Source: a virus. From it: a DNA stretch of 40,579 nucleotides. Of this stretch, positions 15,316 through 22,713 are shown piece by piece. The stretch is taken from the IMG/VR virus record IMGVR_UViG_3300022932_000009, positions 1 to 40,579 of that record, one strand, 5' to 3'. The position numbers were made by a program, and so were the translations under genes. The notes beneath the pieces are model-generated. The model saw nothing but the letters and a program-made list of their open reading frames with translations, was not told the DNA's origin and did not search any database. Each line of letters starts with the position of its first letter. The stretch's first letter is position 1.

Positions 15316-16274
15316 CAGCCGATCCGCAGGTTGCCGCCGTCGAAGTAGACGGGGACGAGGTTGGCGCCGCCACCGGCAAAAGTCGCGGCAAAGTTGCCGG
15401 TTGCCGCAATGGTGCTGTCGTTCACGAAGGCGCGAAAGCCCTGTGGCGAGCCAGCGGAGGCGAGGGCCGCTAACACCTGCGTTCGCGTGCCGGTGATGGT
15501 GGCGATGGATACGCCGCTGTTGAGTGCAATCTGCGAAATAATGGGGCTACCACCGACTGTCGCCCCGTCGTCGATCTCGACGATACCGGTGCCCTTGGCC
15601 GAGACCACAAGGTTGATGTTGGCGTCGATGCCCTGCGCCAGAACCTGCGGAGGTCCGCCAGTGCTGCGATTGGAGATGCGAACGTAGTTGCCTGCCGTCA
15701 CGCCGGCGTAGTTGGGGGTCAGCTCAAGGATGGTCTGCGCGTTGATGTCCTTGATTGTGCCGGTGCCGCTCGTCAACGTGATGGTCGACAACACCGACGA
15801 GATGGCGCCAAGACTCTGGCTGACGGCGTACCACGTGTTCTGCAGCTTGTTGAACCGCAGCGTGAAGAACCCGCCGACACCGAGCGCCGTGGGCGCGCCG
15901 ACGATCGTCGCGCCGTTGCCGTTGATGGTCAGCGTGGTGACGCTGTTCGTCGACGTCACGAGGATCTGCGAGCCATCGGCGTAGAGCGCGCCGACCGACG
16001 GGGGGAGCACCAACGTCAGCGCGGCGAATGCACCCGTCGGGTTGATGATGGCCCACAGGTTCGCGGTCTGCGGGGCGAACTGGATCGACGTGCCCGACAC
16101 CGACGGGGCGAAGATCTGCGTGACGTAGTCGGGGCTCGCGAAGTTGGCTTCGACGAAGTCGAGCAGCACCTGCATCGTCGCCGAGCGCGCGTCGCCATTG
16201 CTCTGCACGTAGACGGGGACCTTGTCGCCTGCGTTGACGGTCGAGGTCGAGGAAAGTTGGTCGATCGTCGGCAT
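15315..16274 (-). CDS. Beta-rich minor structural protein
   Basis: A 319-aa protein. The N-terminus MPTIDQLSSTSTVNAGDKVP is like the start of many phage tail or appendage proteins that open with a short TI-Q-L plus D-x-P motif. The body is beta-rich with many Thr, Val and Gly (SVGALYADGSQILVTS; TNSVTTLTINGNGATI), and no enzyme motif appears. It lies between the gp4-like and gp10-like genes, where P22 has none, so it is an insertion into the head-completion block, possibly a neck appendage or fibre. It overlaps the gp10-like gene by one base. Confidence 0.6.
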   Translation of the reverse strand: MPTIDQLSSTSTVNAGDKVPVYVQSNGDARSATMQVLLDFVEANFASPDYVTQIFAPSVSGTSIQFAPQTANLWAIINPTGAFAALTLVLPPSVGALYADGSQILVTSTNSVTTLTINGNGATIVGAPTALGVGGFFTLRFNKLQNTWYAVSQSLGAISSVLSTITLTSGTGTIKDINAQTILELTPNYAGVTAGNYVRISNRSTGGPPQVLAQGIDANINLVVSAKGTGIVEIDDGATVGGSPIISQIALNSGVSIATITGTRTQVLAALASAGSPQGFRAFVNDSTIAATGNFAATFAGGGANLVPVYFDGGNLRIG

Positions 16275-16286
16275 TGCGTGTCCTCG

Positions 16287-16763
16287 TCAGTCGAACGTGA
16301 TGGGGCCATCGGGACCGGCAAGCACCGGGTCGAGCGGGCGGGGGTAGAAGTTGCGGTAGCGGCCACGCCACCGGTTGCCTGCACCAACAGGCAACGTCGA
16401 CGGATACTGCATCGGGGTGGGCTTCGCTGAACGATTCTCGATCGTCGACAGCGAGCGCTTGGCAGTGGCCTTGGTGTCGGGCGAAGGGGTGCGTCCATAG
16501 CCGGGCGCGAGGATGATGGCGAGGTTCGTGTAGATAGCCTGCACCGCGCTGTCGGGGACAGGCGTCACGTCGTCGAGGTCACCGCTCGTGGGGCTGCTCT
16601 CGAGGGGGTAGGCGAGACGCAAGCCTCGCCCGTTCCACTCGGCCATCATTGCATCCAGCCGGACACGCGCCGACTCGAACATCTCGGGGGCGATGTCGAA
16701 GTCGCTCCCGATGCCGATCTCTTCGAGCGCGGCGGTGATGAGCTGTCGGCGCGTCCACGGCAT
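16287..16763 (-). CDS. P22 gp4-like head-completion / tail accessory factor
   Basis: A 158-aa protein (P22 gp4 is 166 aa). The start MPWTRRQLITAALEEIGI, the RLDAMMAEWNGRGLRLAYPL segment and the AVQAIYTNLAIILAPGYGR helix are hallmarks of the gp4 family. That family binds the portal ring and is the first protein added after DNA packaging. The P22 protein also has peptidoglycan-hydrolase activity; I do not see enough to say whether this one does. Confidence 0.85.
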   Translation of the reverse strand: MPWTRRQLITAALEEIGIGSDFDIAPEMFESARVRLDAMMAEWNGRGLRLAYPLESSPTSGDLDDVTPVPDSAVQAIYTNLAIILAPGYGRTPSPDTKATAKRSLSTIENRSAKPTPMQYPSTLPVGAGNRWRGRYRNFYPRPLDPVLAGPDGPITFD

Positions 16764-16766
16764 GGG

Positions 16767-17225
16767 TCAGACCTTCTTGCTGGCGCCGGTTACGCGACCG
16801 GCTTCAGCGATGTTGAGCGCTTCGACGATCTTCTGCTCGAGCAGGCCGTGAGCCATGCCCTTGGTCACTTCGATGCCCAGCTCCTTGGCCTTGGCCTCGA
16901 GCTCCTTGCGGGTCAACGGGGCGTCAGCGGCGATGCTGCCACCTTCGAACACGCGGCCAGCAGCGGGGCTTTCGGCGCGGCCATCGGGGTCAGGCTGCAC
17001 GACGCTGTCGGCGACCTCGCCGTCGTCGTACTCGGATTCGGCGAGGCCACAGGCTTCGGCGAGCGAGAGCGACCAACCGCTGTCGAGCAAATGGCGCAGC
17101 TCGTCCTCGGTGTGGACGGGGCGGAAGTCGTAGGTGTGGCCTTCGGGGCCAGCGTGGGGACCACCGTCCTTGTAGACGATGGACGGGTACTTCTGGTCGG
17201 CGGGGAGCTTCTTCTTGCGAGACAT
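16767..17225 (-). CDS. Virion-region protein with C-terminal SAP/HeH-like helix pair
   Basis: A 152-aa protein. The start is basic (MSRKKKLPADQKYPSIVYKD), with a GGPHAG-type turn. Residues about 100-136 (LTRKELEAKAKELGIEVTKG and the following helix) look like a SAP or HeH helix-extended-helix DNA-binding fold, common at the end of small phage head proteins. A good ribosome binding site (GGAGGT) precedes the ATG. It lies just past an internal terminator, so it may be made at a lower level than coat. Confidence 0.6.
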   Translation of the reverse strand: MSRKKKLPADQKYPSIVYKDGGPHAGPEGHTYDFRPVHTEDELRHLLDSGWSLSLAEACGLAESEYDDGEVADSVVQPDPDGRAESPAAGRVFEGGSIAADAPLTRKELEAKAKELGIEVTKGMAHGLLEQKIVEALNIAEAGRVTGASKKV

Positions 17226-17241
17226 GATGACCTCCGTGGAT

Positions 17242-17272
17242 AGAAAGAAAGCCCCGCCACGACGGCGGGGCT
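17242..17272 (-). terminator. Internal terminator inside the virion operon
   Basis: On the minus strand AGCCCCGCC and GGCGGGGCT form a perfect 9-bp stem with a 5-base loop, followed by TTCTTTCT. It lies between the 203-aa structural gene and the 152-aa gene. It probably reduces, but cannot abolish, transcription of the essential gp4, gp10 and tail genes, so it likely sets coat-to-tail stoichiometry. Confidence 0.75.
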
Positions 17273-17286
17273 CAGTGCATCAGATG

Positions 17287-17898
17287 TCAGCTGATGCGGT
17301 AGGTGACGAACGTGTTCGCCGCCGTCTTGACCGTGCGGAAGTTGCCCGAGGTCGTCGTCGCGACAACCGCGTTGCCGACGATCGTGTGGCCAGCCGCAGC
17401 GGTGACGGTGAACGCATTGGCACCGGTGGCGATGACACTCCACTCGATGCTGTCGTTGATGTCGAACGTGTCGGCCGCGTCCAGAACGGTGCCGGTGGGC
17501 AGCGTGCCAGCCACAGCGGCAGCGGTCGTTGACGTGACGATACCGCCGAGGATGGCCGCAGACGTGATCGCACCAGTCGCATTGAGCGCGACAGGAGCGG
17601 CCTGAACCGGCGACTGCAGACGGTTCTGCTTCACGTTGGCAGGGCCAGCGCCCACCTCGTAGAAGCCGACCTCGCCGCCCATTTCGATGCGGTAGCGGGT
17701 GGTGGCTGTGGCGACGGGAGAGACGTACTGCGACTGACCGTTGCCGGAGTCGTTGACGACGCTGTAGCGGTCGGGGCCGTTGGGAAACGACGCGCGCACC
17801 GAGACCTGAAACGAGCCCTGCGAGGAGACGGCGAGCGAAGCACCGACGGGGACGTCGACGTCGATGGGGCCGCCGAACTGAGCGATGAGACGGGACAT
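17287..17898 (-). CDS. Head-associated structural protein (possible decoration protein)
   Basis: A 203-aa protein immediately downstream of the coat gene. The first half is beta-rich (GASLAVSSQGSFQVSVRAS). The C-terminal 60 residues (GANAFTVTAAAGHTIVGNAV, then GNFRTVKTAANTFVTYRIS) match a beta module that recurs at the end of phage decoration, fibre and capsid accessory proteins. Its place between coat and an internal terminator suggests high expression, as expected for a head decoration protein. Not proven. Confidence 0.6.
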   Translation of the reverse strand: MSRLIAQFGGPIDVDVPVGASLAVSSQGSFQVSVRASFPNGPDRYSVVNDSGNGQSQYVSPVATATTRYRIEMGGEVGFYEVGAGPANVKQNRLQSPVQAAPVALNATGAITSAAILGGIVTSTTAAAVAGTLPTGTVLDAADTFDINDSIEWSVIATGANAFTVTAAAGHTIVGNAVVATTTSGNFRTVKTAANTFVTYRIS

Positions 17899-17932
17899 GT
17901 GGACCTCTGAGGATGACGAGATGAAGAGGAAC

Positions 17933-17960
17933 GTGGCGCTGACCTTGGAGCCAGCGCCAC
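17933..17960 (-). promoter_or_regulatory. Hairpin just downstream of the coat gene
   Basis: GTGGCGCT and AGCGCCAC form a perfect 8-bp stem with a 12-base loop between the coat stop (17969) and the next start (17898). There is no clean U-run after it, so it is more likely a 3'-end stabilising or attenuating hairpin than a strong terminator. Confidence 0.5.
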
Positions 17961-17968
17961 GAGGGAGA

Positions 17969-19252
17969 TCAGGTCTGGTTGAACAGCATCACACCCGACA
18001 TCTCGGGCTGAATGTTGGTCACGCCGAAGTACACGTCGAAGCGCAGGAACTCCTTCATGACCTTGCCGTCGAACCACTTCGTCATCGTCAGGGGGATGCC
18101 CTGCACGTCGTAGCGAGCGAACGACACGCCTTCACCAGACGGAACCTCGGGACGACCGGGGACGAGCTTGATCGCGCCCTTCTTCCAGAAGAGGTTGGTG
18201 GCGGCGGTGACGGTGTTGAGCCACACGATGGCGGCAGTCGCGGACGGCGCCGAGATGACGACGTTGGCGTACTGGAGCTGCGCGGTGGTCGTGCCGTCGG
18301 CCGGGATGATCGGCGGCGAGATCGTCATCGTGGTGCCGCTCTCGATGCGCGCCACGACGAAGGTCTTGAGCTGACCCGTCGCGTCCTTGGTCATGTGGTT
18401 GTCGGCCTCGACACCAGCGATGGTGAAGCGGTCGCCAGCCTTGACGTTGGTCGTGCTGCTGACTGTGACAACCTGGAAGCGGTTGTCGACGGGCGAGCCT
18501 TCGCCGGTCACGCTGTTGGACATCGACTTGGGGTCGTAGCGGTTCGGGCCCGCAGCGAGCGTGTTGATGGTGATGCCACCGCCACCGAGGGCCGCCGTGA
18601 GACGGGTGGTGTAGCCGGTGTTGTAGGTGCCGAAGCCAGCGATCTGCCCAAGGTAGGCATCACGCAGGGCGCGCACGCTGACGTCGTTGTCGTAGCTGCG
18701 GCCCGAGTTGAGCGCGCTGCCGGCGAGGTTGCCGACCATGCCGTTGTAGTCGCGGGGGTTGGCTGCGAAGACACGGTCACCCATGCCGATGCCCTGCTCG
18801 GTCATCAGCGCCTGCGCCTGCGCGATGTCGTCGTAGCCGGTCGCGGGACCGCTGCGCTTGACGGTCAGCGAGCCTTGGTTTGCGATGACGTTCACGACGG
18901 CGTTGTTGATGTCGCTGCCGAGCTTTTCCTTCGCGGCGTACGCGAACTTGTTCTGCTGCATGGCGTCACGCAGCTCAAGGCTGGTGAAGGTCAGCGGGAC
19001 CGAGCGCCAGCGGTTGATGCTGACGGGCACGGCGAGCTCGGTCTGCGGGCGGAAGTTCAGCGTCTGGTCGCTGCCTTCGAAGGACACGGCGATGGGGTCG
19101 ACAGGCAGCCACAGCACGTCACCGCTGCGCTCCATCATCGTCTGGTCTTCCTTCATGACGTCGATGAGCGGGAGCATGAGGAGGTCATCCTCGAAAGTCT
19201 CCACCCAGCGATCGAAGGCGACGGTTTCCTGCTTCGTGAAGTTGTTGGCCAT
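17969..19252 (-). CDS. Major capsid protein, P22 coat (gp5) type
   Basis: A 427-aa protein, nearly the length of P22 coat (430 aa). The start MANNFTKQETVAFDRWVETF, the following LPLIDVMKEDQTM, and the pattern GDVLWLPVDPIAVSFEGSD fit the P22-type HK97-fold coat family. It lies directly after the scaffold gene (four bases apart), as in P22. It will form the icosahedral shell around the scaffold. Confidence is high from both sequence and gene order. Confidence 0.9.
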   Translation of the reverse strand: MANNFTKQETVAFDRWVETFEDDLLMLPLIDVMKEDQTMMERSGDVLWLPVDPIAVSFEGSDQTLNFRPQTELAVPVSINRWRSVPLTFTSLELRDAMQQNKFAYAAKEKLGSDINNAVVNVIANQGSLTVKRSGPATGYDDIAQAQALMTEQGIGMGDRVFAANPRDYNGMVGNLAGSALNSGRSYDNDVSVRALRDAYLGQIAGFGTYNTGYTTRLTAALGGGGITINTLAAGPNRYDPKSMSNSVTGEGSPVDNRFQVVTVSSTTNVKAGDRFTIAGVEADNHMTKDATGQLKTFVVARIESGTTMTISPPIIPADGTTTAQLQYANVVISAPSATAAIVWLNTVTAATNLFWKKGAIKLVPGRPEVPSGEGVSFARYDVQGIPLTMTKWFDGKVMKEFLRFDVYFGVTNIQPEMSGVMLFNQT

Positions 19253-19255
19253 TGG

Positions 19256-20134
19256 CTACTTTCCTTTGCCGTTTTTCTCGGCTTCGCGCGATTTGCGCTT
19301 TTTGTACTCGAGGATCTTGGTGCGGTTGCCGCCGTTCTTCTCGGCTTCGCGCTCAAGGGCCTCGAGGGTTTTGTCGGTGCCGCCAGGCGCACGCCCGGCA
19401 GCGGAGGGGGTTCGTTCGGGCGGCGGGGGCTTGCGGGACGACACTTTGATTTGACCTTCCAGCTTGGAGACAGCGACAGCGAACTCGATCGGGTCCTTGA
19501 TGGCAGCGAGCTTCTTGAGCTCTTCCGGCTGTCGACCAAGGGCCAGCACGACGAGGTGGGGCGAGGTAGCGGCCTTGAGCAACACGGTCTGTCGAACCAC
19601 GTCGATGTTGCTCTTGACGGCGTCGAGGGCGTCCTCGAAATCGGCAGCCTTGAGCGCGGCCGCCTTCTCGGTGAAGTCCTTGTTCTTCGCCGCCCATGCG
19701 GTGTGTTCCTTCTCGGCGTCTGCCTTCGCAGCGGCTTGGGCCTCGTCTGCCTTCGCCTTCGCCTTGTTCCACGCCGCCAGCTTCTGGTCGTACTTGTCCT
19801 CGTCGTAGTCGATGTCGTCGTCGCGCAGCGTGGGCTTCGGTCCAAGCGTTGGCGCCACGGGTGGGGCGGGCTTGGTGAGAGCTTCGACTTGGCGCTTGAG
19901 CTCACGATTCTCACGAGCTGTTGCGCGGTTTTGCTCTCTGACCTTTTTGACCCATTCGGGCGCGGTGACGTCGTCGGTCTCTTCTGCTTCTGGGGCGGGC
20001 GCCTCCCCGATGGTTACGATCACGTCGTCGTCGGGCTCGTCTGCTGCCTCGTCGGTGGGTGGGGGCTCCACGCCGGTGTCCGCTGCAGGGGTCTCGTCAA
20101 CAACGATCTCGTTGCCTTCTGCCTCAATGGTCAT
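19256..20134 (-). CDS. Scaffolding protein (P22 gp8 type)
   Basis: A 292-aa protein (P22 gp8 is 303 aa) with the expected composition. The N-terminus is very acidic and Pro-rich (EEPDDD-type stretches, residues 1-60). Long Ala/Lys/Glu coiled-coil helices follow (about 65-230), and a strongly basic C-terminal tail ends in REAEKNGKGK, the type of segment that binds coat. I chose the ATG at 20134, preceded by AAGGA; the longer frame reading crosses the promoter region. It is the first gene of the leftward virion operon. Confidence 0.85.
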   Translation of the reverse strand: MTIEAEGNEIVVDETPAADTGVEPPPTDEAADEPDDDVIVTIGEAPAPEAEETDDVTAPEWVKKVREQNRATARENRELKRQVEALTKPAPPVAPTLGPKPTLRDDDIDYDEDKYDQKLAAWNKAKAKADEAQAAAKADAEKEHTAWAAKNKDFTEKAAALKAADFEDALDAVKSNIDVVRQTVLLKAATSPHLVVLALGRQPEELKKLAAIKDPIEFAVAVSKLEGQIKVSSRKPPPPERTPSAAGRAPGGTDKTLEALEREAEKNGGNRTKILEYKKRKSREAEKNGKGK

Positions 20135-20183
20135 GTCGTCCTTGTTTCTCGCCCGTGGTCGCAGGGCGGTTGCGTTGGACGGC

Positions 20184-20212
20184 AGTTTCGCCGCAGTCCA
20201 ATGCGGTGTCAA
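20184..20212 (-). promoter_or_regulatory. Promoter of the leftward virion operon
   Basis: On the minus strand a perfect -35 box TTGACA is separated by 17 bases from GAAACT. The spacer contains the dyad CCGCA-TTGGAC-TGCGG, and a wider imperfect repeat (20172-20180 and 20196-20204) overlaps the -10. The scaffold gene starts about 50 bp downstream. The -10 match is weak, so an activator may be needed. Confidence 0.45.
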
Positions 20213-20245
20213 CCACAACGGACCGGTAGCGCTATTGTTGCGGGC

Positions 20246-20274
20246 TTGTGCTTTGTTTGTGGCGGATGTATGGT
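20246..20274 (+). promoter_or_regulatory. Promoter of the rightward ThyX/Dcd cassette
   Basis: TTGTGC, 17 bases, then TATGGT, placed 36 bases before the ATG of the first rightward gene. It is divergent from the virion-operon promoter, and both lie within about 90 bp. A ribosome binding site (AGGAG) precedes the ATG at 20311. Confidence 0.4.
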
Positions 20275-20310
20275 GTGCGGGCGCAGTTAAGCGCAGCAGG
20301 AGCAAGCACC

Positions 20311-20529
20311 ATGAGTAAAACGTCATCCTCGTCAAGCGGCGGCATCGGGTTCTTCGGCCTGTTGGCCATCGTGTTCATTGTCCTCAAGCTGGGTGGCTGG
20401 ACCGCTGTCGCGACGTGGTCGTGGGTCTGGGTGCTCGCCCCGTTGTGGGGTGGCTTCTTGTTTTCGCTCGCGGTCATGTTCGTGGTCTTCACCGTCTACG
20501 CATTGGTGGCTGCAAAGGTAGGTCGATGA
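20311..20529 (+). CDS. Small two-helix membrane protein
   Basis: A 72-aa protein: a Ser/Gly-rich start (MSKTSSSSSGGIGFFGLLAI), a first membrane helix at about residues 12-28, a WSWVWVLAPLWGG turn, and a second helix to about residue 66. The GFFGLL-x-KL-W-SWVWVLAP pattern is common in phage small transmembrane proteins of unknown role. It is first in the rightward cassette and overlaps the next gene by ATGA. It could affect the host membrane (exclusion or lysis timing), but that is inference. Confidence 0.65.
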   Translation: MSKTSSSSSGGIGFFGLLAIVFIVLKLGGWTAVATWSWVWVLAPLWGGFLFSLAVMFVVFTVYALVAAKVGR

Positions 20530-20696
20530 GCAACCCCAAGCAGACCGACAAAGACAGCTCGCGCCTCGCCCAAGAGTGGCCGACGGTGCAGCGCCAACGA
20601 TTGAAGACGTGGGCAAAGGCGAAGGGGCTCACGATGTCCGCCGCCATCCTGACCATCGTCGCGGACCGCTTGGATGCGGATGAGGTGAAGCAGTGA
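20526..20696 (+). CDS. Small basic protein, possible ribbon-helix-helix type
   Basis: A 56-aa protein starting MSNPKQTDKDSSRLAQEWPT. The core (QRQRLKTWAKAKGLTMSAAI, then LTIVADRLD) has two helices separated by GLTMS, resembling the helix pair of small RHH regulators. The N-terminal strand is not convincing. It overlaps its neighbours at both ends (ATGA, GTGA). Function unknown. Confidence 0.5.
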   Translation: MSNPKQTDKDSSRLAQEWPTVQRQRLKTWAKAKGLTMSAAILTIVADRLDADEVKQ

Positions 20697-20869
20697 AGCA
20701 CACGATCACGTTCACGGCGGACGAGCTGAAGTCGTTCATTGCCGAGAAGATCCACGCGGCGGTGCCCGACATCAAAACGCCGCTGGACATGCACCTGAAC
20801 GTCTACCAAGCCAAAGGCGACAAGCCCGCCACCGTCGACGTGGTGGTGATGTTTGAGGACAACCAATGA
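20693..20869 (+). CDS. Small hypothetical protein (58 aa, GTG start)
   Basis: A 58-aa ORF is set by a GTG at 20693 overlapping the upstream TGA and a TGA overlapping the next ATG. The product (begins MKHTITFTADELKSFIAEKI) has an amphipathic helix followed by a beta strand and an acidic end. Codon use matches the neighbours. No family recognised. Confidence 0.6.
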   Translation: MKHTITFTADELKSFIAEKIHAAVPDIKTPLDMHLNVYQAKGDKPATVDVVVMFEDNQ

Positions 20870-21189
20870 CCACCAACCGCTTCCACCCCTTCAAGGACCA
20901 CATCGAGTACACCGAGGCTGCGCTCGATGGTCGGCTCATTCTCTGGCAGGCAGGCGGCCACGAGGGTGTCGTCCTCCCTCGCATGCCAACCACTGCTCCC
21001 GTCGTCGTCACCAAAGACCTCGTCGACGACGTCATCGAAGCCCACGAGCAGAAGGTGCGTGACGAGCGCATCGCGCAGTTGGAGGTGGAGATTGTCGAGG
21101 ACATGGAAGACATCGCCGAGCTGACGCACAACGTGTCGTGGTGGCTGGGTGCGTTCGAGACGCTGTGCGCATTGCGGGTGCTCCCATGA
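20866..21189 (+). CDS. Hypothetical protein
   Basis: A 107-aa protein. Residues 1-45 are mixed beta (RFHPFKDHIEYTEAALDGRL); residues 48-90 are a long acidic helix (DDVIEAHEQKVRDERIAQLE and onward) that may be coiled coil. A Trp-Trp pair follows near residue 92. It is joined to both neighbours by stop/start overlaps. Function unknown. Confidence 0.6.
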   Translation: MTTNRFHPFKDHIEYTEAALDGRLILWQAGGHEGVVLPRMPTTAPVVVTKDLVDDVIEAHEQKVRDERIAQLEVEIVEDMEDIAELTHNVSWWLGAFETLCALRVLP

Positions 21190-21380
21190 TCACCATCACC
21201 CGCAACGGCGTCACCTACCCCATCCACGGCCAGCGCTACACCCTCTCGCACAGCAGGCTCGTTGTTGACGGGAGACCTGTGCCGTTCCCTTGGTTGCCAT
21301 CCAATCGTCGAGCACCGTCGATCGTAGGCGTTGCGCTGGCGGTCCTTGTTCTTCTCTCCAGCCCTGTGGTGTCCCGATGA
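21186..21380 (+). CDS. Small C-terminally membrane-anchored protein
   Basis: A 64-aa protein starting MITITRNGVTYPIHGQRYTL, with a soluble beta-rich N-terminus and one C-terminal hydrophobic helix (APSIVGVALAVLVLLSS, about residues 43-60). That is a tail-anchored layout. ATG and TGA overlap the neighbours. Function unknown; its link to ThyX is only by coupling. Confidence 0.55.
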   Translation: MITITRNGVTYPIHGQRYTLSHSRLVVDGRPVPFPWLPSNRRAPSIVGVALAVLVLLSSPVVSR

Positions 21381-22135
21381 CGTTTCGAGTTGAGCTGTTT
21401 GTTCGCCCAGCCATTGCTCACCTGCCCGAAGGCATGGGCGCTCCTCGAGAGGACCAGCTGCAAGGAAGCGATGGCTCCAAGCTGGTCGAGATCGCAGCGC
21501 GAGAGTGTTATGACTCTTTCGGTCGAGGGCGCTCATCGGACGATTTCCATGAGCACCTGATTGAGAGCGGCCACCACAACCCCGCCTACCATGCGTACTA
21601 CTCCTTCCGTGTCTCGGGCTTTAGCAACGCTTTTGTGCGTGAGCTGTTGCGCCATCACGTCGGGGCGACACCATCGCAGCGCTCCACGCGCTACGTCGAT
21701 GAGAGCGGCAGCAACGTGGCGGTTCACCCACTGATTGCTGACTTCATGGCGAACAGCGTCGACGCATGGGTCGCCGAGTCCGTCGTTGGGGATGCAGTGG
21801 CGTCTTCACGTCGAGCCTACGAGGTGCTTGTTGAGCACCTGCAAGACCACCTCGTCGACAAGGGTGTCAGCAAAGTACAAGCGCGCAAGCAGGCCAGAGG
21901 TGCGGCGCGCAACTACTTGCCAATGGGTCTCGAGACATCGCTCATTTGGACGGCCAACCTCTACGCCATTCGCCACGTCATCGAGGCCCGAGGTGTCGAG
22001 GGTGCTGATGGTGAGGCCCGTGTGTTTGCTCGCTTACTGCTGGAGGAAATCAAACCAGAGGCCCCCCAATGGTTTTCTCACCTCGACTTCACGCCCGCCT
22101 CTGACTTTGGCCTCTCACTGAAGGAATGCCCATGA
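21377..22135 (+). CDS. thyX: FAD-dependent thymidylate synthase ThyX
   Basis: A 252-aa enzyme that makes dTMP from dUMP with methylene-tetrahydrofolate, FAD and NADPH. The ThyX signature is present as RHHVGATPSQRSTRY at residues 92-106 (family form RHR...SxR; the third residue is His here). The C-terminal substrate motif is at about 178-204 (YLPMGLETSLIWTANLYAIR, then HVIEAR). I chose the ATG at 21377, coupled to the upstream gene by ATGA. With dCTP deaminase directly after it, the pair supplies thymidylate for phage DNA synthesis. Confidence 0.9.
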   Translation: MTFRVELFVRPAIAHLPEGMGAPREDQLQGSDGSKLVEIAARECYDSFGRGRSSDDFHEHLIESGHHNPAYHAYYSFRVSGFSNAFVRELLRHHVGATPSQRSTRYVDESGSNVAVHPLIADFMANSVDAWVAESVVGDAVASSRRAYEVLVEHLQDHLVDKGVSKVQARKQARGAARNYLPMGLETSLIWTANLYAIRHVIEARGVEGADGEARVFARLLLEEIKPEAPQWFSHLDFTPASDFGLSLKECP

Positions 22136-22713
22136 CCATCCTCAACGATAAGCAGATCCTCGCCGAGTGTGACGAGCAGAAGATGATCACGCCCTACGCC
22201 ATCAAGCAGGTGCGCGAGGTCGACGGCAAACGCGTCATCTCCTACGGGCTGTCGAGCTTCGGCTACGACGCACGTGTGGCGGATGAGTTCAGCATCGCAC
22301 ACACGGACCGCCTCAGCGTCATCGACCCGAAGCATGCTGCCGCGTCGTTCAGACCAACCGACAAGCGCGACCTGAACGGCGACTTCGTCATCCCTGCACA
22401 CGGCTTCGTCTTGTGTCGTACCGTGGAGTACTTTCGCATTCCGAGCGACGTGCTCGCCATCTGCCACGCGAAGAGCACCTACGCACGCTGCGGTCTCGTC
22501 ATTGGCGTGACGCCTCTTGAACCCGGCTGGCACGGCCATGTCACGCTTGAGCTGAGCAACACAACTGACATCCCCATCCGCGTCTATGTTGGCGAAGGGA
22601 TTTGTCAGTTCCTCTTTCTGCGAGGCGAAGAGCCCTCCGTCACCTACGAAACACGCGAAGGCGGCCCCGGTAAATACCAAGGGCAAATTGGGGTCACGGT
22701 AGCAAAGCCATGA
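22132..22713 (+). CDS. dcd: dCTP deaminase
   Basis: A 193-aa enzyme of the dCTP deaminase/dUTPase fold. The core motif AKSTYARCGLVIGVTPLEPG (residues 113-132), followed by WHGHVTLELSN, and the earlier SYGLSSFGYDARVADEF are diagnostic. It turns dCTP into dUTP, which after pyrophosphate removal feeds ThyX as dUMP. A bifunctional deaminase-dUTPase cannot be ruled out; no separate dUTPase gene is seen. The ATG at 22132 has AAGGA six bases upstream and overlaps the ThyX stop; an in-frame ATG two codons earlier lacks that spacing. Confidence 0.9.
   Translation: MTILNDKQILAECDEQKMITPYAIKQVREVDGKRVISYGLSSFGYDARVADEFSIAHTDRLSVIDPKHAAASFRPTDKRDLNGDFVIPAHGFVLCRTVEYFRIPSDVLAICHAKSTYARCGLVIGVTPLEPGWHGHVTLELSNTTDIPIRVYVGEGICQFLFLRGEEPSVTYETREGGPGKYQGQIGVTVAKP

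Noticed and set aside
17885-20290. Rightward open frame of 801 codons opposite coat and scaffold
   Set aside because: Complement of two confidently identified virion genes. Its composition (many Arg, His, Asp, Leu, Val) is that of a reverse-strand shadow.
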